Shown in pieces: positions 37,753 through 64,000 of a stretch of 64,000 bases of DNA; the first letter of the stretch is position 1, and each line of letters begins with the position of its first letter. Source of the stretch: Flaccisagitta enflata (taxonomy: Eukaryota; Chaetognatha; Sagittoidea; Aphragmophora). A program made the position numbers and the translations under genes. The stretch spans positions 43,958,001-44,022,000 of the forward strand of contig OZ231126.1 of assembly GCA_965153355.1 (NCBI GenBank), given 5' to 3'. The notes under the pieces are model-generated. The model made no database searches. It saw nothing but the letters and a program-made list of their open reading frames with translations, and was not told the DNA's origin.

Positions 37753-39738
37753 ACTTAAATCGATTAGGGCAATGTGCTGAAGTTTTCTTTTCCTTTGAAG
37801 CTGTTGAAGCTGTTGAATTTTCCGTTTCCTAGATATCTACCTACCGACACGCATAAAACTAGGACCATGGCTAATCTAAGTCACCATCGACATACCATGC
37901 AAAGGAACAGAAGAATATGGGTTTTACAGAAGTACTTGTTCTCGAATGAAAGTTTTTCAAAACATGCAGACAGGATCCCCCAATCTGTATTTCCTTGCTA
38001 TCGAGAAAAAATAGTTTCTCGGAAGAGCGAAACGGCCAACCACTCACACATGAGTGAATTTTCTCCTCTCTACAGCATGTGTTAAACTCATTGAGTAGGA
38101 CAAGCACATAAAACCCATGATCCACTGTTGATCAAACATTTCCCCATAGTTTCATTTACAAACCCTTGATATAGTCAACAAAACCCAGCGCTAAACATTG
38201 TTTAGTAAACAACCCACCCCAACCTCACCCGGGTAAACACAATTCACTGGCACATAAAATCCAGGGGAAGTCCCCTAGGGTACATTGGGGGAGAAGGAGA
38301 TACTGGAGTAATGATGCAATAAAGACTACATTCAGACGCGTAAGTAACCATTTTCCTGTTCAGGTTTGGAAGGATTAGAAAATGTTTTGTGTCACTTTCT
38401 AACCCACCCAACCCTAAAGCAAAATGAACTATGATAGACTTGAAATTTGGTACGGAAAGTCCTTGAGGGACTATTTTTTGGGGATATCTTGAGTGATTTT
38501 TATATTTTCGCCCCTGACCCGAGATACAGGGGTAAGGCGGAAAAATCCCGGAGGTCTGAGGGTTAACAAATGTCAATATTTTTTTCAGTTATTTGTTTTT
38601 GAAGTTCTTTAAAATGTTTACGCTCTTAAAAATGCTATTTAGAATGCTTACGCTATAAATTAGGATTTGTTGTCGATTTGTCAAAGAAAACAAAATCTTT
38701 TATATTTTGTTTGTAGTCGTCTGGTAAATTGTTTCACCTTCTTTACAATTGCATAAATTTTCAAAATTTTAGATACAGGACTGGGATACAGGACTGGGAT
38801 TTGACCAATTTGTAGGATTTTAAAAATGTAGAAAGAATCATGGATATCAAGTCCATATTAGCCAGTACTGGCTACTTATTCATGCGCCACACTGTGCATT
38901 GCATGACATACACAGGTACTTAACGAGGCTACCGTCTAGGGAAAGCTTTTTTATCAGTTACAAGAACGGATCATAATCGTGTAATACCATCTTAAATCTG
39001 CTAACGATAACAAGTTGGATTAATTCTTAATGATACATTTTAGTCAATAACTGATCCACATTAAGGACTTATAGTTTGCAAAAAAATCAAGTTAATCGTT
39101 AACGACAGTTTTTGAAACAACTAGCTAAAACAGGGATTCAGCAAATTTGTCACTATTCCAACAATTTTTTCCACAAAATCATTTCCATGTTGAGTTGTTT
39201 TTTGTTAATGAAAGTTGTGATTTGAATAAGGACATTGAGCCAAAAACCGCCTTTTTACAAAATTCGGGAGCTATAGGTATTTCAAATGTTTAGACGAAAA
39301 ACCCATTCCCCTAGGTGACTATCTGTCTTCGATGTAACAACACCTTAACTATTGCAAGAAGCTCATAATGAGTTTGTGATAAAGTGGGAGATGTGGCAAC
39401 CTATTTACAAATATGAATAAAGGTTTGATGGACGCCTATCTTTTAGGATTAGAAAAGAAATGATTGCTTGTCAGGGATACCTGTGCATCAAATTCTACTA
39501 TTAAATTCGTAGCTTTAGAAAAAAAAGAGGGAGCCAAATTAGTAGAAGATGCAAAGTCGTACAGTCGAAAGTCACGAAATCCCTCAACGCCCTATCATGC
39601 CCTGGGCCCACCCATAAATTTGGTTATTTGGTTCTAACACCATCAACATTATTCTTCACCGAGCAGAAAGCTGTGACGAAATCGGATTCTTATTATCTTA
39701 TGAATTCCTGATTGACCAATTGACGCCAATCAGGCTAT
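37753..39738. other. Intergenic region downstream of FAM120
   Basis: No gene or clear element. The portion next to 39738 is presumably the FAM120 3' UTR. No unambiguous AATAAA was found in gene orientation near the stop. Scattered ORFs below 110 codons resemble nothing known. Confidence 0.45.
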
Positions 39739-57411
<17,673 letters not shown>

Positions 57412-57699
57412 GATTCCCTAATCCTCGTGTTTTTTCCTATTAAGGAGCTGGACACTGTAGGCTCGGCGTGCGTCGAGTAATTTTTTTTTGTCGGAGAGAC
57501 AGGCGACGATATACTTTTGTTTTTTTCTTCTTATTGTTCCCTTGAGCCCATTTCCCTCATTTTAGGCGCCAGTTCAGCGTCAAGGACATAATTCCAATTT
57601 TGACGCGGCGCGACCCTGGAGCGTGAACCTTGAGAAAAGGATTTGAATGAGCATGCGATAAAAAACACATATCCGTCATTGGTCCCGGTGTAGGAGCCT

Positions 57700-58885
57700 G
57701 TCGGACTAAGTTTACAGTTACCTGACCTGAGCATTGTCACCGATTTCAACAGGGTGAAACATTCGGAGCAGGTAGAGAGATCTTAGGGTCTGGTCTATGG
57801 GCAGGGTTGAGTCTAGGGGTATGGTTGGGTCTAGGGTTACGGTTGGGTTTAGAAATAGAGTTGGGTTTAGGACTAAGGTCGGGTATAGTATAGGGGTAGG
57901 GGTGGGTGTAGCGTAAAAATGCTTAGACACATGCTTACCACTAATGGCTATCGCCATGAGGGAAAAGTTGTAAGCATTTGACACTTTCCAAACTTCTGTC
58001 TACAGTTACTACAAGTTAGATTACTGCAAGTTAGATTAAACCTAGAGTAATAGTATGTATTGATTGCACTGAAAATCAGAAAAAAACAGGACTGAGCCAA
58101 ATGAGATAAATGAGCTAAAATAATCAAAATCACACACGGATGACCAGCTGCGCTCACTGACATGCTTTCTGGTATTTGCATGCTCAGACATGCATCAAAA
58201 CATTTATTTATCGCATTTAAATTTTAATGAAGCTAAATGGGCTAGAATACTCAAAAACATCCTCACAGATGAGCAGCTTTGCTAATAAACATGCTTTCTT
58301 GTATTTACATGCTCAAACAAACCTAAATACACTCCTTTTCTTATCCTACTTAAAAAAAAATTCAATTTGAATTTTTTGAAAAAATATCATTACTTTAAAG
58401 TTATTTGTCAGAGCATTCTGCTTGGCGCCAGATGGAGAATTATCAAATTTACCTACCCTATCAATTTCATTTCAAGAAAAAAAATTCATTGAAGGGGCAT
58501 TCGGTCGATCGAGAGCCGGAATTACCTCAGACAAAAACCATAATGTTCTTATAAACAAGGTTCTTAGTCAAAGAAATGAGTATGCAAATCAGGTCCTCAA
58601 AAAAAATTTGCTAAAAAACGGAAAATGAAACGATTTTTGATAAAACAAAAATGGCCCTACTCCTAAAAATGGCCCTACTCCTAAACTCAACCCTACCTCA
58701 ATACCCAACCCAACCACTAGACCCAATCCAACCCTTGGACCAAACTATGCTCCACAGTCTTCTCCGAATGTTCCATCCTGTTGTAATTGGTGATAATGGC
58801 GAGGTCTTCTCCAAATGTTCCACCCTATTGAAATTGGTGATAAAAGTTAAGTCAGATTATTCAGATAACTGCAAACTAAGTCCTG
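57700..58885. mobile_element. Inverted-repeat element with telomere-like arms
   Basis: GGACTAAGTTTACAGTTACC (57703), TTTCAACAGGGTGAAACATT (57753) and a GGGTTTAGG-like array (57785-57905) are mirrored by a CCCAACCCAACC array (58655-58740), TCCGAATGTTCCATCC (58765) and AACTGCAAACTAAGTCC (58868). The arms are about 200 bp and diverged. The centre (57960-58640) is AT-rich. Confidence 0.6.
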
Positions 58886-58959
58886 CCGGCTAGACCGATA
58901 GACCTGCCGGCTTAACCGATAGGACTACTTCTAAAGCCTACTATCGCCAGTTGACCGGC

Positions 58960-59230
58960 AATCAGGGGTGTATGTAGTTCCACAACCTTTGATTATTTCT
59001 CCCCCCCCCCCCCGCCTTTGATTTTCTTCCCCACGACGCATCGCGTTGCGTTAAAAAATCAATGGTTTTCTACCCCATAAAGCAATAAAACAATGTGTTT
59101 AAGGTTTAAATTATGTTTTACTTATGTTTAATGACTTTTTACTGCCAATAGTTATATTTTCCCCCAATTTTTTTTCTTTTTTTCCTCCTTTTGCTTCCCT
59201 TTCTCCAAACCCTTTGATTATTTCCCCCCC
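58960..59230 (+). repeat. Poly-C dispersed repeat (family E)
   Basis: CAGGGGTGTATGTAGTTCCA, a C14 run, TTTGATTTTCTTCCCCACGA and CATCGCG match 19375-19630 in order. A second C-rich run lies at 59225-59237. Confidence 0.6.
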
Positions 59231-59554
59231 CCCTCCCACTGGGGCAATCCCAGCAAATACAATGCAATGATAAGAAAAAAGATACGCATCTCTCTCTCTC
59301 TCTTTGTACATATTCGTCTTTTTTTTTTCGGTTCCGTTATGGTCTCTCCCTCTCGTGTACAGATTCGTTTTTTTTTCTCTGTTCCATTTCATTTTTCGTG
59401 ATTGTGATGTGACTTTGTTGTTTTCGTTACAAATAATAACATTATTTCTGCAACAATAACCGACTGACGGACCATTAACTATGCCAATGAGTAAGAAGGG
59501 TTTCGCCGTTATACTCATTTTTTGTCTCTCTTAACTTTCCCTTTCAGAAAAAAC

Positions 59555-60140
59555 AAGGCCGGATACACGGCTACCCCAGTCGCGTGCGGGTGGGCAGGGG
59601 CCATAATTGAGGTCAGTGGAACATTTGGGCAGGAGCAATAAGCCCAAAACCCCCATTAACGCCGAAAAAGTAAAGTGGGACGGACGGACGGACCGACGGA
59701 CCGACCGACAAAGCGGGGTGTAGAGTCGCGTAGCACGCGACTAAAAACAAGGCCGGATACACGGCAATCCCGTCGCGGACGGTTTGGCAGGGGCGATGCG
59801 AAAACTGCTCGCAATTCAAAAATGTGACGGACCGACGGACCTACCGACCGACACGGCAGAATGTAGAGTCGCGTGTCCGTGACTAGAAGAGAAAAAAATA
59901 CGAGCTTTGTTATCCTGATTTATAGAATAAGACAATAAACAAAATGACATTGATCAAATTCAAATAAAAGCAGTTGTAAGCGATGGATGAACATGACTAG
60001 GCCGGCTACACAGTAATCCAGTCGCGGACGGTTAGGCAGGAGCAGTAGTGCGAAAACCACTAGAAATCCAAAAAAGGTTACGGGACGGACCGACGGACCA
60101 ACAATGAAAGGTAAAGAGTAGCGTGTCCGCGACTAAAAAT
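59555..60140 (+). repeat. Three family A copies, two in tandem
   Basis: 59555-59748 is the reference copy: GGCCGGATACACGGCTACCC, CAGTCGCGTGCGGGTGGGCA, GGACGGACGGACCGACGGAC, GCGGGGTGTAGAGTCGCG and GCACGCGACTAAAAA. It is immediately followed by a short-form copy (59749-59885). A third copy (59996-60140) lies 110 bp further on. A partial reversed end (CGGACACGCAACTCTATAAG) is at 60292. Confidence 0.8.
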
Positions 60141-60398
60141 GTAAAAAAAAAAAAGTAAATCTAAATGATCATTCAGTAATACCGAGCGAGGACCCTCTGC
60201 AAGTACTAGGACCCGATCGAGCATATTTAGACTGAAGACAACACCCCTTGCGACGTCATTTACTAAACTATTAAACAAAAGACAGTTTAAGCGGACACGC
60301 AACTCTATAAGAAGCTTAATCCCTCCGTCGGTCTGTTTTTCCAGACCGAGATGACTGGGATAAGTTTGCAAAAACATGCATTGCCGCACCGGGCAAAG

Positions 60399-61100
60399 GT
60401 GAAGGAGACGGCCGCACTCATGTCAACGTATGTTTCGGCATTTTTTCATGCGCTGCCACTGACGATGAATTTTTGGTGACATCCCTACCGCTAAATTTAA
60501 CCCTACCCCTAAACCCAACCCTACCGCTAAACCCAACCCTACCCCTGAACCCAACCCTACCCCTGAACCCAACCCCTAAACCCAACGCTACCCCACCCCT
60601 AAACCCAACCCTATTGTTAAACCCAACCTTACTGTTAAACCCAACCTTACTGTTAAACCCAACCCTACTGTTAAACACAGCCCGAACCCTAAACCCAACC
60701 CTACCCCTAAACCCAACCCTACCCCTAAACTCAACCCTACCCCTAAACTCAACCCTACCCCTTAACTCAACCCTACCCCTAAACCCAACCCTACCCCTAA
60801 ACCCAACCCTACCCTTAAACCCAACCCTACCCCTAAACCCAACCCTACCCCTTAACCCCGCCTTACCCCTAAAGCCCGCCCGACCCCTAAACTCAATCCT
60901 ACCCCTAAACTAAACCCTACCCCTAATCTCAACCCTACCTCTAATCTCAACCCTACCCCTGAGCCCAACTCTACCCCTACCCCAAAGCCCAACCCTACCC
61001 CTAAAACCAAATTCCAACCTATCCAAATATTCAACCCTGTTGAAATTGGTGATTAAACTAAGGTTGGAAAGGTACAAACTAGTGCGGCCGTCTCCTTCAC
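60399..61100. mobile_element. TIR element enclosing an 18-bp telomere-like array
   Basis: GTGAAGGAGACGGCCGCACT (60399-60418) and its exact reverse complement (61081-61100) bound 700 bp. Inside is an array of CCCTACCCCTAAACCCAA units (about 60480-60990), ending in TTGAAATTGGTGATTAAACT, which also occurs in the arms of the 57700-58885 element. No coding frame; degenerate ORFs of LNPTLP repeats are artefacts. Confidence 0.72.
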
Positions 61101-61481
61101 GTAGACCCCGCAGGGCAAACAGTTTTTAACCCCGACGTATTTGTTTCTCATCATCTTTTTTCTATAAATCTTTGGTTGCCATGGGTGACTTGTAATGCCG
61201 TTTCATCCAGCCGTTGCTAGGGCCAATGAAAAAATAGAATTAATTCGCTTACTTGCAATTTTGCACTTACTGTCTTCCGATCAATTGAGAAAAGCTTAAA
61301 AAAAGCAGAAATTGTCGTCCCCTTTTTTACCCAAACTTTTACCCAAACTTGAACGGATCGACCGATTGAATTGATTTTTTACATGGTACCATCATATGAC
61401 CTTGTCTACTGATGAATGAAGTTACACGAAATTTCAGATGGTGCAACCATCCAAACCAGCCTACCTAGCTAATAACTAACT

Positions 61482-62436
61482 ATGGCAAAATAAAAAAAGA
61501 CAGTAATTTTCAAAATGATGATAAAGAGCTTAGTTTTTTAGACAGCTATGATCTGTCAAGAAGTTTGTCAAATATACCCAGCAAAAAATGATCTTGAAAA
61601 GTGATTTTTGCACCCATAAGCGATTTTTGCAAAATTTGTCTATTGAACAATCGCCGAGTTGGTATCAGTTTCAGTTTAGATCTAACTTTAAAAATCAACT
61701 GTGAGCTCAATTTTTAGAGCATGATCAAAATTTTTGAGATGGTGATAGCATGTCAAATTTCTGACACAGTGAAAAAATCAGAATTTAAAAAAGTTTATTT
61801 TTGTAGCTGCAACATCGATTTTTGTGAAATTGGTTGAAGTTGGATGGTCAAAATAAAAAAATATTTATTCAGAATTGATTTCAAATGATTATCTTTTTTT
61901 GCAGCTTCATATTTTTTTTAGATGATGATAGTATGACAAGTTTTTGACGCAGCAAAAAAATCAGAACTCAAAAAAGTGTATTTTTGCACAAGTATCATCA
62001 ATTTTTGTGAATAAACCTCCAATAAAAACTCTAGAATTGATATCCAGTTTTGATGGATTTTACAAGAATTGATGTAGAGGGTACAAAAATAGACTTTTTT
62101 GAATTCTGATTTTTTTGCTATGTCAGAAATTTGACCTGCTATCACCATCGAAGAAATATTGATCTTGCTCTAAAAATTGAGCTCAGAGTAAATTTTCAAA
62201 GTTTGATATGAACTGAAACCTATTTGATAAAAGTTCAAGTTCTCAAAGTTTAATGCAAGCGGTTCTTAGAATCCGTTATGCTGCGGGAGCAAAAATTAAC
62301 TTTTTTCAAGATCTGATTTTTTTACCAGGTAGAAAATTTGACAAACTATCACAGTCTAAAAAATTATAAAGCTGCTCTGAAAAATGAGCTCACAATATTA
62401 TTTTGAAAATTACTGTCTTTTTTTATTTTGCCATGG
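61482..62436. mobile_element. Fold-back MITE, 955 bp, 35-bp perfect TIR
   Basis: ATGGCAAAATAAAAAAAGAC continuing to TTTTCAAAAT (61482-61516) has an exact inverted copy ending at about 62435. Internal segments are also mirrored (CTGACACAGTGAAAAAATCA near 61760 versus TGATTTTTTTGCTATGTCAG near 62112), so much of the element can fold. Intergenic. Confidence 0.72.
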
Positions 62437-62899
62437 TTACAAATCAGCGTAGCTTAAAAAATATTCCATGAAATTTTCTGAAATTTTGCATAAACAACCA
62501 TCCATCCCTTGGACAAATCCTGGGGAAGTTGTACGGTGATCATGTAATTACTTTGGCCGTGATCGCAAAAAGCATTTTTTTTACGCTATCAAAAACAGGA
62601 AATTCATGGAAGTTTTTTGAGGTGTTTATGCATTAGCACATGCTGACACAGGAAGTATCCTCGGATGATATGCCAGGTCATAACACGTCTTTGCTAGTCA
62701 TGGTAGCTACGTTTAAGCGAGTTTTCTGGAACCAATATCGTTTCTGTCATTTGCCATGGGCTGCTGATGGCAGGGACCTCCTCCAAACTCAGTAAAGTGA
62801 CAACAAGGATGTCATTCATAATCATCTTAAATGACACCAAGGGTCCAAAATTGCGTGGTCGCGCATTCTGCTATCAATACATTTATTTTTATTAAAAAA
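62437..62899. other. Unassigned intergenic DNA
   Basis: No repeat or gene is recognised. On the minus strand, an AATAAA (TTTTTTAATAAAAATAAATG, about 62880-62900) lies just beyond the stop of the ORF at 62900. Confidence 0.35.
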
Positions 62900-63190
62900 T
62901 TATGAAAAAAAATCATTATCTGTTGGAAGCAGCTCACTGGTAAGGCGATAAATTCCAGTAAGCCTCTGATTAAGAAGAACACTCAAACGTTCCCCAAAAT
63001 TTGGGATGGCCTGAGCGTAAAATGGCGGAAATGCACTGTGCCGGGGGCGCAACAACAACGCCATTTTCCGCTGCGTGTCGATAAAATTTGATTCATTGCA
63101 ATTCCGTGTCGGGGACGGAACGGTAGGACATGGAAGTTTAGTTAGTAGTTTAGTTTTTGAATTAAGAAGAAAGACTTCATTTTTCTCCAT
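62900..63190 (-). CDS. Unrecognised ORF or 3' exon
   Basis: A minus-strand frame is open for up to 96 codons and ends LTSELLPTDNDFFS, stop. Segments such as RKMALLLRPRHSAFPPFYAQ look less low-complexity than most spurious ORFs here, and an AATAAA follows about 20 bp downstream. No family is recognised. It could be the last exon of a gene to the right of the window or chance. Confidence 0.22.
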   Translation of the reverse strand: MEKNEVFLLNSKTKLLTKLPCPTVPSPTRNCNESNFIDTQRKMALLLRPRHSAFPPFYAQAIPNFGERLSVLLNQRLTGIYRLTSELLPTDNDFFS

Positions 63191-63287
63191 TTGTAATGAG
63201 GTTATTATCAGAGAGTTATTCGCGTCAATGTTTCTTTGTCAATCTGTTTGTGTGTTCATCGGTCTTTTAATCAGTTAGTTTCTCTGT

Positions 63288-63290
<3 letters not shown>

Positions 63291-63352
<62 letters not shown>
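63291..63352. repeat. (CA)n microsatellite
   Basis: About 62 bp of pure CA repeats. Confidence 0.96.
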
Positions 63353-63354
<2 letters not shown>

Positions 63355-63389
63355 GCGTTGTCGATACAGAGGATATTTGAGATATAATG

Positions 63390-63770
63390 AACAAAGGCCG
63401 ATACACGGCTGCACCCCAGTCGCGGGGTGGGTGGGCAGGGGCCGATTTGCGTCACTTGATCAATTGCAGGGAGAAAGAGGGCTAAAGACTGCAAAAGCCA
63501 AAAAGTAACAAACGGACAGACCCACGGGACTGGACGGACCGACAAAGCAGGGAGTAGAGTCGTAGCATGCGACTAAAAGATAAAGCAAAAAAGAAAATGA
63601 TCATAATCAATTTGAAAATATAATCTAGCAATTAGTCAAACAAGGCTGCGAGGCTGATTCAGGGTGATGTGGATCGTCGACTGAATGCGTTACCAACCAA
63701 CTCATTGCACCAACCGCAACCAACCGGACCAACGGACACAGCTGTTGGTAGAGGTGCTTTGTCGCACCTA
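63390..63770 (+). repeat. Two family A copies
   Basis: 63390-63577 runs CAAAGGCCGATACACGGCTG to GTCGTAGCATGCGACTAAAA. 63640-63770 is a diverged second copy (CAAGGCTGCGAGGCTGATTC ... CCGGACCAACGGACACAGCT ... TCGCACCTAAAAATAC). Confidence 0.65.
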
Positions 63771-64000
63771 AAAATACAAATGAAAAAATGAATGAAAGAA
63801 AGGACTACTGAAAGCACAGTAAAGAATGAACAAAGAAATCAGTTTACGAAGATGAAAGAAAGAGCAAGAAAAGTAGAAGATAGGAACAAGACCTCTTTGT
63901 TTTTCGTTTTCCTCACATAATCCTCCTGTCTTCTTCTTTGTCTGTCTTTCTCCAGCATTATTCATCTTTCTAATTTTTTACATTTTTTTCTCTCTCTCTC

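Noticed and set aside
60480-60990. True chromosome end
   Set aside because: The array is degenerate, 18 bp in unit, flanked by inverted repeats and followed by kilobases of ordinary sequence.

Overview
The window is nuclear DNA from an animal. It carries two large multi-exon genes, both on the minus strand, with GT/AG introns and many interspersed repeats. Both products are recognisable metazoan proteins: an FRMD4A/FRMD4B-type FERM scaffold and a FAM120A-type (constitutive coactivator of PPARG-like) RNA-binding protein. Nothing prokaryotic, viral or organellar was seen. The extreme density of GA, GT and GAAA microsatellites and minisatellites suggests an invertebrate, perhaps a crustacean-like genome; the species is an inference and is not established by the sequence.

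Layout. Positions 1-4625 are intergenic, with a GC-rich stretch at 1-150 (possible edge of another gene) and transposon-like repeats. Positions 4626-30237 hold the FRMD4-type gene. I assembled 28 exons by hand; every splice junction is GT/AG and phase-consistent, and the exons sum to 5178 nt (1725 codons plus stop). It encodes an N-terminal FERM domain, a CUPID/DUF3338 cytohesin-binding coiled-coil region, a long low-complexity middle with a glutamine-rich exon, a conserved KPFEMADVYKYSSRF motif and a C-terminal PDZ ligand (ATLV). Positions 30238-39738 are an intergenic gap with fold-back and minisatellite elements, including 72 near-perfect copies of a 20-bp unit. Positions 39739-57411 hold the FAM120-type gene: 17 phase-consistent exons, 3489 nt, 1162 codons plus stop, encoding an XPG/PIN-like N-terminus, the conserved FAM120 core and a glycine-rich RG tail. 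Positions 57412-64000 are intergenic repeats plus one unplaced minus-strand ORF.

The most unusual content is repetitive. Several different sequence families have inverted-repeat ends that enclose a private tandem array (18-bp telomere-like, 20-bp, 21-bp, or about 165-bp units). Three copies of a double hairpin mark the start of large composite elements in two FAM120 introns, and one of these elements is interrupted by a second TIR element whose empty site is present elsewhere in the window. A dispersed family ending in a GTCGCG...CGCGAC palindrome with GGAC-rich runs occurs more than fifteen times. The two genes are not an operon. By family knowledge, FRMD4 proteins link cytohesin/Arf6 and Par3 signalling to cell polarity, and FAM120A proteins act in RNA binding and Src-family kinase signalling. 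I see no evidence that they act together here.
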